Below are positions 52,027-60,987 of a DNA stretch of 64,000 nucleotides, piece after piece. Numbering within the stretch: the first letter of the stretch is position 1; each line of letters starts with the position of its first letter. The translations under genes were made by a program, and so were the position numbers. The notes beneath the pieces were generated by a model. It was not told the DNA's origin and did not search any database. It was given only the letters and a program-made list of their open reading frames with translations. The DNA comes from Phycisphaeraceae bacterium (GTDB lineage Bacteria; Planctomycetota; Phycisphaerae; Phycisphaerales; UBA1924): assembly GCA_020639155.1 (NCBI GenBank), contig JACKHF010000001.1:682001-746000 (forward strand), read 5' to 3'.

Positions 52027-53493
52027 ATGAATCGAAACAAGCACGTATCGCGTCACTACTCAACCATGCAAGTTACCACGACACTCGTGGCAGGTCTTGC
52101 GTGCACGGGCTCTCTCGCTGCCGACCCCCATTTATACGGTGTTTCGTCAGGTGCACAACTCGGTTCAACAGAATGGGACACATGTGTTGACATTGCACTT
52201 GATTCTTCGGGCAACAGCTACATGACCGGCCGAACGGCTGGAATCATCGGCGGAACGAGTTACGGAGAACTTGACGGTTACCTCATCAAGGTTGATTCCG
52301 TCGGTGGTATTGCATGGGTAGTTCAAGCGGGGACAAGCTCGGTCGATGGCTTTTACGGTGTCGTGACAGACAGTACGGGGGACATCTACATCACTGGCGA
52401 CACCGCAGGCGATCTGTTCGGCTCGCACGCGGGGCTGAACGATCTGATTGTTGCTCGATATCACTCCGATGGATCGCTCGTCTGGGGAAAGCAACTGGGC
52501 AACGCAAACGGCGAGATCGGCGTTGATATCGGTCTTGATAATGCTGGAAATATCTATGTTGCTGGTGTTACCAACGGTGACTTTGCAGGCACGAGCTACG
52601 GGGAAAGCGATGTGTTCCTGCTGAAACTGGACTCAGCCGGCAACACGCTATGGACAAAGGTCTTCGGGACAAGCGAAGACGATTTCTACCCGCACATATT
52701 CATTGGCACCGGCGGCAAGATCGCGCTCGCTGGCCTGACCACAGGCGATGTTGGCGGACCACACAGTGGAGGCAATACGGTGGATGTTTTCCTGTTGCAG
52801 CTTGATGCGGTTGGCAACCCAGTATGGTCAACACAGCTTCCAGGATTCTCTGCCGCAGGAACGCTCGCAATAACTGGTGACAACAAGGACAATGTCTACA
52901 TCACCAGCACAGCAAATGGAAGTGTGGCTGGCCCATCAATCGGCTCCAACGACGCGTACATCTTCAAGTTCGATCAGTCGGGCTCTGTCGCTTGGTCGAC
53001 CCAGTTTGGAACATCACGACCGGACTCTGGTCACGGCATTTCTGTTGATCAGGCTGGGAATGTGTACACAACCGGCACAACTCTCGGTATGTTCGGCTGG
53101 CCAACACAACGCCAGCCAAGCGTGTTTGTGACAAAGCACGATGCTGCTGGCAATCTACTCTGGGTGCAACAGCCAAGCCTTGACGGCGTTATCACGGGTG
53201 GCATTGCAGTTGCCGTTAACGCTGCTGGCCAGGCACACGTCATAGGCACAGCAAATGAGAGCTTCGCGGGACCCTACATTGGGCAGACGGATACGTTCAT
53301 GCTGAAGCTGAATGCTGAAGCACCATGCTATACCGATTGCGATGAGAATGGCGCAGTGAATATCTTCGATTACATCTGCTTCGGCAATGCGTACTCATCT
53401 GAGCTCCGTTACGCAGACTGCAACAGAGATATCTTCTTTACTGTCTTCGACTTTCTCTGCTTCGGGGACGGATACGCTGCAGGATGCCCGTAA
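52027..53493 (+). CDS. SBBP-repeat beta-propeller with GC-type dockerin
   Basis: Protein of 488 residues; GGGAG precedes the ATG and a signal peptide ends near SLAAD. At least six SBBP repeats of about 55 residues are seen, each with D-x-x-G-N-x-Y-x-T/A-G phrases: SSGNSYMTGRTAG, STGDIYITGDTAG, NAGNIYVAGVTNG, DNKDNVYITSTANG, QAGNVYTTGTTLG, AAGQAHVIGTANE, alternating with DxFLLKLDSAGNTLWTK-type strands. The dockerin is the most diverged of the six-cysteine type (CYTDCDENGAVNIFDYIC, then YADCNRDIFFTVFDFLC). Guanylate kinase begins 45 bases downstream. Confidence 0.9.
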   Translation: MNRNKHVSRHYSTMQVTTTLVAGLACTGSLAADPHLYGVSSGAQLGSTEWDTCVDIALDSSGNSYMTGRTAGIIGGTSYGELDGYLIKVDSVGGIAWVVQAGTSSVDGFYGVVTDSTGDIYITGDTAGDLFGSHAGLNDLIVARYHSDGSLVWGKQLGNANGEIGVDIGLDNAGNIYVAGVTNGDFAGTSYGESDVFLLKLDSAGNTLWTKVFGTSEDDFYPHIFIGTGGKIALAGLTTGDVGGPHSGGNTVDVFLLQLDAVGNPVWSTQLPGFSAAGTLAITGDNKDNVYITSTANGSVAGPSIGSNDAYIFKFDQSGSVAWSTQFGTSRPDSGHGISVDQAGNVYTTGTTLGMFGWPTQRQPSVFVTKHDAAGNLLWVQQPSLDGVITGGIAVAVNAAGQAHVIGTANESFAGPYIGQTDTFMLKLNAEAPCYTDCDENGAVNIFDYICFGNAYSSELRYADCNRDIFFTVFDFLCFGDGYAAGCP

Positions 53494-53538
53494 CCGACGA
53501 ATCGCTGCAGCGTGTGATCCGCCCTATGCTGTGTCAGT

Positions 53539-54192
53539 ATGGGCACACACGCGCACGACATCCCAGATACCAGTGCCACCCGATCCGACAACCCGCCGGG
53601 CAGGGGGCTTTTACTTGTCATCTCCGGTCCCTCTGGAGTTGGAAAAACCACGATTGCGCACGCGGTTGAACGATCGATCCCCGCCGCAAGATTCTCCGTC
53701 TCTTACACCACACGACCTCGCACAAATGCAGATCGTGAGGGTGTTGACTACCACTTCGTCTCGATCGAACGGTTCAAGGAGATGCAGCAGGCTGGCGATC
53801 TGCTTGAGAGCGCACAAGTCTTTGGCAACTGGTACGGCACAGGAAAGGCATGGGTGCTGGAGGAGATGGCTGCTGGGGCTGTCGTCATTCTTGAAATCGA
53901 CGTCGAGGGCGGCAAGCAGATCCGCAAACACATCCCGGAGATGTACGGCGTGTTTATTATGCCGCCCACCGAGGAGGAACTGCTTCGCAGACTGCGCGCG
54001 CGCGATCGCGAGGACGAATCGACGATCCAGAAACGGTTTGCTGAAGCAAAGCGAGAAATGGCTGAAGCAATCTCGTGCAACTCGTACGACGCGTTCATTG
54101 TGAACCGCGAACTGAACATTGCAATCCGCGATGTTGTCGGACTTGTCCAAGGCAGGCTTAACCTTGCTGCTGTATCTGAAAAGAATACGTAA
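53539..54192 (+). CDS. gmk: Guanylate kinase
   Basis: Enzyme of 217 residues converting GMP to GDP with ATP. After a polar 30-residue N-terminal extension, the P-loop is ISGPSGVGKTT. FSVSYTTRPRTNADREGVDYHFVS is the GMP-binding segment. LEIDVEGGKQIRKHIPEMYGVFIMPPT and the LID-type stretch LLRRLRARDREDESTIQKRFAEAKREM follow. The start is not certain because the extension is not conserved in the family and a start nearer to RGLLLVISG is possible. It sits just after the dockerin block and before the zinc-ribbon gene, but is unrelated in function. Confidence 0.95.
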   Translation: MGTHAHDIPDTSATRSDNPPGRGLLLVISGPSGVGKTTIAHAVERSIPAARFSVSYTTRPRTNADREGVDYHFVSIERFKEMQQAGDLLESAQVFGNWYGTGKAWVLEEMAAGAVVILEIDVEGGKQIRKHIPEMYGVFIMPPTEEELLRRLRARDREDESTIQKRFAEAKREMAEAISCNSYDAFIVNRELNIAIRDVVGLVQGRLNLAAVSEKNT

Positions 54193-54231
54193 CACTGTTA
54201 CGCTTTCGCACCTCACGCATCGAACTATCGA

Positions 54232-54573
54232 ATGGCACCCATTTCACGACATGACGACGATATCCCACTCGACGATCAGCCGAGCAGAGCAATCGCGCGG
54301 CGCGCGCGTGCAGCAAAGAAGCAGAGTGTGGTTGGCGATGTCGACGACGGGTACGACCTTGATCCGGAGGGTCCAACACAGGACGATATCGAACGGTTCA
54401 ACTCTCCGACTGTTCGTTGCAAGAACTGCAACCGCGAGACGTTCGATGATATCGGAGCCTGCCCGCACTGCGGCGAGCTTGTAGATACTGTGTCAGAGAA
54501 ACGATTACCAGCATGGGCGCTGGTGACGGTGGCAGCGGTGTTGATCGGAGTTGTTCTTGTCTTTGTGTTGTAA
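54232..54573 (+). CDS. Zinc-ribbon protein with C-terminal membrane helix
   Basis: Protein of 113 residues. An N-terminal polar half with several acidic stretches is followed by a four-cysteine ribbon, VRCKNCNRETFDDIGACPHC (CxxC-13-CxxC), and a single C-terminal helix of about 20 residues (residues 90-112). It is a tail-anchored small membrane protein, function unknown. It starts 39 bases after gmk and may share its transcript. It converges with the first prepilin gene, which ends three bases beyond it. Confidence 0.75.
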   Translation: MAPISRHDDDIPLDDQPSRAIARRARAAKKQSVVGDVDDGYDLDPEGPTQDDIERFNSPTVRCKNCNRETFDDIGACPHCGELVDTVSEKRLPAWALVTVAAVLIGVVLVFVL

Positions 54574-54576
54574 GAC

Positions 54577-55626
54577 TCAGGGCAATTCAACAACAACTGG
54601 CCCACCAAAGTCACGGCCTTTCAGTCCAGCACGCGTCCAACGGATTCGATCGATAAGGAACATAGACGGAGCACCGCCGGGTAGCTGTGGTTCCCACGTA
54701 CTTGGAGTGTGTGTGGCTTGTGTGCTCACAGCGGTGTATGTTGGCATGTTGGGACTCATGCTCAGATTCGCATCAGCGATGGATCGAACGCTCGCGCTGC
54801 CATCGCCAAAGAGCACAGGTATCTTTGCTTCGGGTAGCCAGAAATAGGCGCCGTTGCGATCAAAATGTCTCGAATGCTTGTCATAGACAACAGCTTTGTT
54901 TGATGGATAACGCATTTCGCTTCTGAGATGGGGTCCAAGATCAGCCATGCCAGGAATAGAGTACTGACTGGTGCTTGTGGTCTGATATACTCGCAGGTGC
55001 GCAACTGCCCCTCGATCCCACATCGCTGGGTTGAACTCATAGCTCGCGCTGTATGGCCATCGCTTTGCTGTTGAACCGCTATAAACCGGCTGATACGGCA
55101 GCCAGAAGTTTACTTCGAACTTGTTCTGCGGATCTTTCGTCCAGTTGATTCGGTGCCTGTCTGCGGCAGACACAAAGTCAGTGCCTAGGAGCGGACGATC
55201 GGCATACTGCGCAAGCACAAGATGCCCGTAGCTTGGATGAGGGATCCAGCTAATGATCTGTGTGATGTCAGATCTACCTCCCGCTGTACGAATAATCTCG
55301 ATCGCCTGATTTGCGGCTGCCTGCAAGTCGTCCTGCGCAAACATGAGTGTGGGCAGTGAGGCGGAATACGTCTCGCCCCCCTGCCACGAGAATATTGGAA
55401 AATGATTCTCAAAATCTGCTGCGTACGAATCTGTCCATCCCGCAATGTTGTGGAACTTGCCAAGATCCGTCGCAAGACGGGCTTCTTTTCGCATATTCAG
55501 CAGTGCTGGAATGAGAAGCACGAGCACTGTGGCACATGTCGCGAGCACGACAGCGAGTTCTATGAGAGCAAAGCCAACCCGTGATGTGCGTTCCCGTTGA
55601 GAAAACATCAATTCTTGGTCGATCAT
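54577..55626 (-). CDS. Type IV prepilin-like (DUF1559-like) protein P1
   Basis: Protein of 349 residues. The ATG at 55626 follows GGAGGATCGC; the frame is open further. A short basic leader (RERTSRVG) precedes the cleavage site G|FALIELAVVLATCATVLVLLIP with glutamate at +5, so a prepilin peptidase substrate is expected. The head domain has RYPSNKAVVYDKH, the FGDGSASVRSIADANLSMSP segment and the end GLKGRDFGGPVVVELP. It is the last of three tandem paralogues. It lacks the MauE domain of the Z proteins. A pseudopilin of a type II secretion-like or fimbrial system is inferred; no secretion ATPase or prepilin peptidase is in the window. Confidence 0.85.
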   Translation of the reverse strand: MIDQELMFSQRERTSRVGFALIELAVVLATCATVLVLLIPALLNMRKEARLATDLGKFHNIAGWTDSYAADFENHFPIFSWQGGETYSASLPTLMFAQDDLQAAANQAIEIIRTAGGRSDITQIISWIPHPSYGHLVLAQYADRPLLGTDFVSAADRHRINWTKDPQNKFEVNFWLPYQPVYSGSTAKRWPYSASYEFNPAMWDRGAVAHLRVYQTTSTSQYSIPGMADLGPHLRSEMRYPSNKAVVYDKHSRHFDRNGAYFWLPEAKIPVLFGDGSASVRSIADANLSMSPNMPTYTAVSTQATHTPSTWEPQLPGGAPSMFLIDRIRWTRAGLKGRDFGGPVVVELP

Positions 55627-55706
55627 GCGATCCTCCTCGCTCAACACTGGACTCCCAATGCTGCTGCGCAAGGTGTACCGCATCAGACTCAATCAGGTTG
55701 CATCTG

Positions 55707-56756
55707 TTATGGAGTTTCGACAACCTCGGGACCACCAAAGTCACGGCCTTTCAGTCCTGCACGTGTCCAGCGGATGTGGTCGGAAAGAGCCCAGGATGGA
55801 GAACCGTTCGGTGTTGGCGGGTCGTATGTTCGCGGCGTGTACACAGATGACGTGTGGCTGATTGTTGACAAAGGGAAATTAGGGTTCATGCTCATGTTCG
55901 AATTCGCGATTACCCGAACACTCACGTGCCCGTCCGCAAAGAGGATCGGTAGTCGAGCCTCATCAAACCAGAAGAAGTGCCCGCTACGGTCGAAGTGCCA
56001 CGCATTCTGATCATACACAACTGCCTTCTGCGATGGATACCGAGCTTCGGTACGAGCGTGAGGCCGAAGATCTGCTCCCGACGCAACCGAGTATGAGGTC
56101 ACGGAAGAAGAAGAGTTCGAAGCGCGTGAACCAACATCGCTGTTGTCCCAGATTGCAGGATTATACTCAAAGCTCGTGCTGTAAGGCCAGCGTCGAGAAC
56201 TGTTCCCGCTATATGCAGGCTGGTATGGGATCCAAAAGTTATTTTCAAACTTGTTCTCTGGATCCTTTGTCCAGTTCATCCGATGCACATCGCCTGTTGA
56301 CACGAAGTCTGTGCTCGGCAGTGGAAGACCTGCATACTGCACCAGCACAAGGTGCGCGTATCGTGCTTGCGCGAGCCAGCCGGTTACTCGCTGAAAATCT
56401 GGCCTATCTCCTACTGTTCGGATGATCTCAGCGGCTTGGTTTGCACCTGCTTGCAGATCATCAGATGCAAGCATGAGCTGGGGTAGCGAAGCTGCATACG
56501 TGACACCACCCTGCCACCAGATCGTCGCAAAGTCGTCATTGGAATCGGCTGCATACGAAAGCATCCAGCCGTTGATCGCGTGCAGCTTCCCCATGTCGCC
56601 TGCAAGCCGCGCGTTCCGACGCATATTGAGCAGTGCCGGGATCAGCACAGCAACAACCACCAACAAAACGACAAGTGTGGCTACAAGCTCGCCAATCACA
56701 AACCCCGAGGAAGTATTCGTGGCTCGATGACAACAACATCTTTGTGAAGCTCGCAT
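55707..56756 (-). CDS. Type IV prepilin-like (DUF1559-like) protein P2
   Basis: Protein of 349 residues from the ATG at 56756, with GGAG upstream. A leader with CCCH and NTSSG precedes G|FVIGELVATLVVLLVVVAVLIP, with glutamate at +5 though the residue before it is G instead of the usual hydrophobic. The head domain is close to P1: RYPSQKAVVYDQN, ILFADGHVSVRVIANSNMSM and the end GLKGRDFGGPEVVETP. It lies 80 bases upstream of P1 and 113 bases downstream of the broken P3. Same inferred role as P1. Confidence 0.85.
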   Translation of the reverse strand: MRASQRCCCHRATNTSSGFVIGELVATLVVLLVVVAVLIPALLNMRRNARLAGDMGKLHAINGWMLSYAADSNDDFATIWWQGGVTYAASLPQLMLASDDLQAGANQAAEIIRTVGDRPDFQRVTGWLAQARYAHLVLVQYAGLPLPSTDFVSTGDVHRMNWTKDPENKFENNFWIPYQPAYSGNSSRRWPYSTSFEYNPAIWDNSDVGSRASNSSSSVTSYSVASGADLRPHARTEARYPSQKAVVYDQNAWHFDRSGHFFWFDEARLPILFADGHVSVRVIANSNMSMNPNFPLSTISHTSSVYTPRTYDPPTPNGSPSWALSDHIRWTRAGLKGRDFGGPEVVETP

Positions 56757-56869
56757 ACCGATCTCCAGTTCTAGCGTCGAGACATGGTATACGAAGATGC
56801 ACAGAGCCGCAATATAGATCTCATCCAATAATAACCGGCATCCTGCAATGACATCACATGAGAATCAGA

Positions 56870-57931
56870 CTATGGCGCTTCAACAATAACTGGCCCACCG
56901 AAGTCGCGTCCTTTCAGTCCACCCCGTGTGAATCGAATCCGGTCGGTCACGTGCTCGCCCAAAGAGCCATCGGTTGTCGGTGTTTGCCAGGCTGATGGAA
57001 AATACATTGCCTCTGTTTGTAGAGAGAGATTCAGGGGATCGTTTGGATGCATGCTCATGTTCGCATCTCCGATTGATCGGATCGATACACTCCCATCTGC
57101 AAACAACACTGGCAGCTTCGCCTGCGGGTACCAGAAGAAGTATCCTTTACGATCAAGGTGGTGCGCGTGGCGCGGGTACCAGTACGCTTTCTGCGACGGA
57201 TATCGCACCTGTGATTGAAGATTCTGCCCAAAGCTGCCATTCAGTGGCGCAGCCCACACTCCAATGGTGCCAGCCTGAGACCAGCGGAATGTCGTCCCGC
57301 TGTCCCACATCGCGGCGTTCATTTCAAAGCTGCTGGAGTATGGGTATCGTTTTAACGAGTCACCTGTCCCGTTCGGCTGGTACGGAAACCAGAAGTTCGT
57401 CTCGAACTTGTTGACCGGATCCTGCGTCCAGTGAACTCGATGGACATCTGCATTCGATACAAAGTCGAGTGACGGAACGTCATAGCCAGCATAATCAGCA
57501 AGTATGAGTTACTGGTGTCTGTACGGGATCCAGCCAAAGGTCTGAGGGAACGCATCGCGGCCAGTCAATGCTCGAATCAAATGTGTTGCCTGATTCGTTG
57601 TTGCAACCAGATTGGAGTTCGCAAACTGCAGATCAGGATATGGTGTCGGAAACGGCGTGCCACCCGAGTTCTCCTGCCACGAGAACGTTGGGAAGTGGTC
57701 TGTAAAGTCGAATCCGTACGTGTTTGTCAGCGATGATATCTGGTGGAACTTGCCAATATCACTCACCAAGCGTGCTTCACGGCGGGCTCCCATCATGAGT
57801 GGAAGCAGCAGCCCCAGCATGATGGCTGCAACAACACATACCGCACAAAGCTCGACGAGAACAAATCCTTGATGAGCCAGCGCATAAACCCCAGAGTTCA
57901 TTTTCGCATTTCGAACTTTTCTCTTCCTCAT
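56870..57931 (-). pseudogene. Type IV prepilin-like protein P3, interrupted by one in-frame stop
   Basis: From the ATG at 57931 the frame encodes a prepilin leader (LAHQG|FVLVELCAVCVVAAIMLG), then stops at a TAA at 57509-57511 after WIPYRHQ. The same frame then continues without any other stop to 56870. It encodes a C-terminal part matching P1 and P2 (LILADYAG, FVSNADVHRVHW, RYPSQKAYWYPRH, ILFADGSVSIRSIG-like, end GLKGRDFGGPVIVEAP). There is no frameshift; total length with the stop read would be about 353 codons, like P1 and P2. Aligned with WIPHPSYGHLVLAQYAD of P1, the damage is local: one codon fewer plus the nonsense codon. A real mutation, a sequencing error or stop read-through remain possible. 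Confidence 0.75.
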
Positions 57932-58155
57932 TAATGCAACCTCTCCATAGTCCACGGAGAACAACCAATGCAGTAATATGTGCAGTTGGTTTCTGCATGG
58001 ACACCATTCGGACGCGGGATTCGAGGTCTGGTTTCTTCGAAGAATAAGAGTTTATTGATGAAACATTTTTCGTCCCGAGTGTCACTCAATACACATCAAG
58101 CTCGATAAAATATGAACTCTGGTTGCACTCGTCGCTCACACTGGAAAGGGCTCGT

Positions 58156-59874
58156 ATGAAGACTCACTATGCTTTACACTGTCGTCGCAGGCTTGCATCC
58201 ATCGCTGTCTTCTGCTGCGCTGGCACGCCGTGGAGCGTCTCTGCCCAGGTTTCAATCAATGTCATCGCGCTCACTGGCGAGTCCACCCCCATCACGGATA
58301 CAACCTACGAAGTCTTCGATTTCCCACGTATCAACGATGCTGGAAAGATCTCGTTTACCGCACTGCTTACAGGGCCGAGCGTTACGGAAGTAAACGATCA
58401 TGCATTGTTCGAGGTGTCAAACGCCGCAATATCTCCATTCCAGCAGACTGGAAGCACGCTACCCACCATCACGCCAGCTCTCGTTGACAGCGTTGGGTTT
58501 CCGTCACTCACAAATGCGGGCAGGTTTGCATTGCTGGCGGGTCTCTATGATGACACCGCTGGTGAGCGCATTGGCCAAGCGCTTCTGAGCGAAACACCTT
58601 CGGGGCTGTCGCTCATCGCGCGCGAGGATACAACCATCCTTCCTGGATACGCAGAACCAATACTCGCGCTGCCCGTGCCGAACATGAACCGTGCTGGGCA
58701 TATCGCATTCCGAGCAAGTGTCGAGGATCCCGCGATTCAGCCTGTGCCATCAGGATCAGGTATTTGGACGAACCGCACCGGTTCGCTGCAACTCATCGCA
58801 AAGCACGGCGATGTTGCACTCGGCGTGCCTGCGGGCTATGTCATTGATCATGTCGACATTCCAGCACAGAATCACCTCAGCCAGATCGTGTTCCGTGCAT
58901 CAGTGAATGACCCGAATACTGCACCGGATGACTACCGCCATGCAATCTATCGCGATATGGGTAGCGGGCTTGAACTTGTCACATGGGCTGCTCCAAGTGG
59001 CCCCAATATCGATCGAGTCTCTACTGAGCCACAGATCGACAGGAACGGCAACGTCCTCTTCTGGCATCATGACCGTGCAGCAGATCCAATGACAGATACA
59101 GCAATACGCAAGTTCACTGGTCCGGGCAACATTACCGACATCGTTCGTGAGGGAGACCCAGCGCCGGGCACATCCGGTGTATTCGCAGATATTCGACCTG
59201 CATTCTCAATGAACAACTTTGGCGATGTTGTCTTTGTTGGCAATATTGTCGAGACACCAGCACATCCCGAAACAGACTCAGGCGTATGGAAGTATTCAAA
59301 CGGTGCGCTGGAACTCATTCTCCGTGAGAATGACCCTGTGCCAGCGCTTGGTCCTGATGTCTTCATCAACTCAATTGGAAATGCCGTTGTCAACCACACG
59401 GGTCGTGTTGCTGTCGTAACAACACTTCGCGGCGCAGGTGTCGAGCGTGCAAACGCCACCGCGCTCCTCGCACAGGACGTCGCTGGCACATTTCACCCCG
59501 TTGTGCGCACGGGCGACTCGATCGACGTGTCAGGCTCGGGCGATCTGCGCACTGTGCGCTCATTCGAGTTTGATCACCTATCTACCACAACCGGACACGG
59601 ACAGTTCTCTGCGCTTGGTTCCATCGCGATGATCCTTCACTTTGAAACACTCAATGCGCAGCAGGAACTCGAATACGCCGATGCGATGATCGTGACCGAT
59701 GTTGGATGCCCAGCCGACTTCACTGGCGACGGCTTACTCAACATCTTCGATTACATCGCGTTCGGGAATGCGTACGCCGCAGGCAGCCCCAGCGCGGACC
59801 TCACCGCAGACAACACACTGAACATCTTTGATTACATCGCATTCGGCACGCTGTTCGCCCAAGGGTGCCCGTAA
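58156..59874 (+). CDS. Secreted tandem-repeat protein with cysteine-poor dockerin variant
   Basis: Protein of 572 residues from the ATG at 58156, preceded by GAAAGGG, with a signal peptide ending SVSAQ. The body repeats phrases such as FDFPRINDAGKISFTALL, VGFPSLTNAGRFALLAGL, VPNMNRAGHIAFRASV and RPAFSMNNFGDVVFVGNI about every 60-70 residues, resembling the gene at 47414 (DUF7453-like). The tail aligns with the other dockerins (CPADFTGDGLLNIFDYIA ... FGTLFAQGCP) but keeps only the first and last of six cysteines; the four internal ones are F, A, L and A. It is the only intact dockerin in the window of this kind. Confidence 0.85.
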   Translation: MKTHYALHCRRRLASIAVFCCAGTPWSVSAQVSINVIALTGESTPITDTTYEVFDFPRINDAGKISFTALLTGPSVTEVNDHALFEVSNAAISPFQQTGSTLPTITPALVDSVGFPSLTNAGRFALLAGLYDDTAGERIGQALLSETPSGLSLIAREDTTILPGYAEPILALPVPNMNRAGHIAFRASVEDPAIQPVPSGSGIWTNRTGSLQLIAKHGDVALGVPAGYVIDHVDIPAQNHLSQIVFRASVNDPNTAPDDYRHAIYRDMGSGLELVTWAAPSGPNIDRVSTEPQIDRNGNVLFWHHDRAADPMTDTAIRKFTGPGNITDIVREGDPAPGTSGVFADIRPAFSMNNFGDVVFVGNIVETPAHPETDSGVWKYSNGALELILRENDPVPALGPDVFINSIGNAVVNHTGRVAVVTTLRGAGVERANATALLAQDVAGTFHPVVRTGDSIDVSGSGDLRTVRSFEFDHLSTTTGHGQFSALGSIAMILHFETLNAQQELEYADAMIVTDVGCPADFTGDGLLNIFDYIAFGNAYAAGSPSADLTADNTLNIFDYIAFGTLFAQGCP

Positions 59875-60084
59875 CAACCGGCAACAGTCGTTATGATGGC
59901 TTCGTTTCACAAGAACTATATCGCGACAATCGTCCTATAACTTATTGCGAGCGGCATGCAATAGTTCTTCCCGCAGCCGCTCTCTGGCGTCCACTGATCA
60001 TCCTCATCGACAGGCATACTCGCAGATGCGCATCGCACTCGATATGATGCACTTCACGCAGGTCTATATGCAGTGGAGGCACAC

Positions 60085-60663
60085 ATGATTCGCACACGTT
60101 CGGCTCAGCGCATTCTTTCTCGTACACGGTTCAGCCTCGGCTTTCTCGCTGTGGGCAGCGCTGCAGCGATGATGATGTGCTCCGGTTGCGTGCATTATGT
60201 GAACTGGCCTCCCGTAGAAGGTCAAACCTCGTTCGCTAACCCGAACATCAACGGCGTTGACGACATCATCACCGTATCAATGGGCTGGGTTGTCTCACGG
60301 TTCCCACCCGCGGGGTACGACGGCGAGGTCGCTCTGAACCTGCCCGAGCAGATGTCGCCCACAATGCAGGAACATGTGGCGATGCAGGCATCTGATCGCA
60401 CGGTCGTGCTTACACCTGAGCACTCACATCTGCCGATCTACCACTTCAAGAGTGTGCGCACCAATGGCACACGCGCCGAGGTAGAGGTGCTCCGCCCCGT
60501 GCTTGAAGCAGGCCCCGCATCAACCGGTGAGCCGCTGTATCAGGGATACACGCTGTACCTTCGCGGATCGTTCCACGACTGGCGCGTCGATCGCTGGCGC
60601 GAATGGTCCGTCGGCACACTCACAACGCCGCCACTGGCGTTTGTCGAGATGCCTGAGGGGTAA
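60085..60663 (+). CDS. Putative lipoprotein
   Basis: Protein of 192 residues from the ATG at 60085 (GGAGG upstream; a GTG at 60073 is in frame). The N terminus is a signal with a lipobox MMCSGC. The mature protein contains DDIITVSMGWVVSRFPPAGYDGEVALNLPEQMSP and a closing YLRGSFHDWRVDRWREWSVG with a beta-rich look. I do not recognise a family. It follows the dockerin variant gene by about 210 bases and precedes the two small genes. Confidence 0.7.
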   Translation: MIRTRSAQRILSRTRFSLGFLAVGSAAAMMMCSGCVHYVNWPPVEGQTSFANPNINGVDDIITVSMGWVVSRFPPAGYDGEVALNLPEQMSPTMQEHVAMQASDRTVVLTPEHSHLPIYHFKSVRTNGTRAEVEVLRPVLEAGPASTGEPLYQGYTLYLRGSFHDWRVDRWREWSVGTLTTPPLAFVEMPEG

Positions 60664-60684
60664 AGTCCGCTGGGATCTTGCATC

Positions 60685-60975
60685 ATGTCACGCGTAAATA
60701 ATCGTTTGCAACGAAGAGTGTTTTCTATTCGCCCCGTTGTCAATAGATACGATCCGATAGGACTCTCTCGCGGCAATCTAAACTCTGACGAGTGCGACCC
60801 GGAAATCACAAGCATCGTGCGCATTCTTGAGCAAGCAACAGATGTAAAAGAGGTTGCACTCAAAGCGAAGATCGTCTTCGAGTCATCTTTCCAGATGCAT
60901 GGCGCACTCGATTCGGTCGACTGGAATGGACTGGCTGAAGAGTTGTGGAAAGTGTCACGCTCTCAGCAGTGGTAG
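60685..60975 (+). CDS. Small protein, DUF1871/immunity-like
   Basis: Protein of 96 residues. NRYDPIGLSRGN followed by DECDPEITSIVRILEQATD and KIVFESSF resembles the YDPxGL ... DEYxxE pattern of small immunity-type proteins such as the DUF1871 group, as I remember it. No signal peptide is present, so it is cytoplasmic. It starts 21 bases after the lipoprotein gene. No toxin gene is recognised nearby, so the immunity idea is only a family association. Confidence 0.5.
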   Translation: MSRVNNRLQRRVFSIRPVVNRYDPIGLSRGNLNSDECDPEITSIVRILEQATDVKEVALKAKIVFESSFQMHGALDSVDWNGLAEELWKVSRSQQW

Positions 60976-60987
60976 CAGAACAATCAA

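Noticed and set aside
57322..57511. Frameshift in the third prepilin gene
   Set aside because: Reading across the gap showed both halves are in the same frame; the only defect is one TAA codon.
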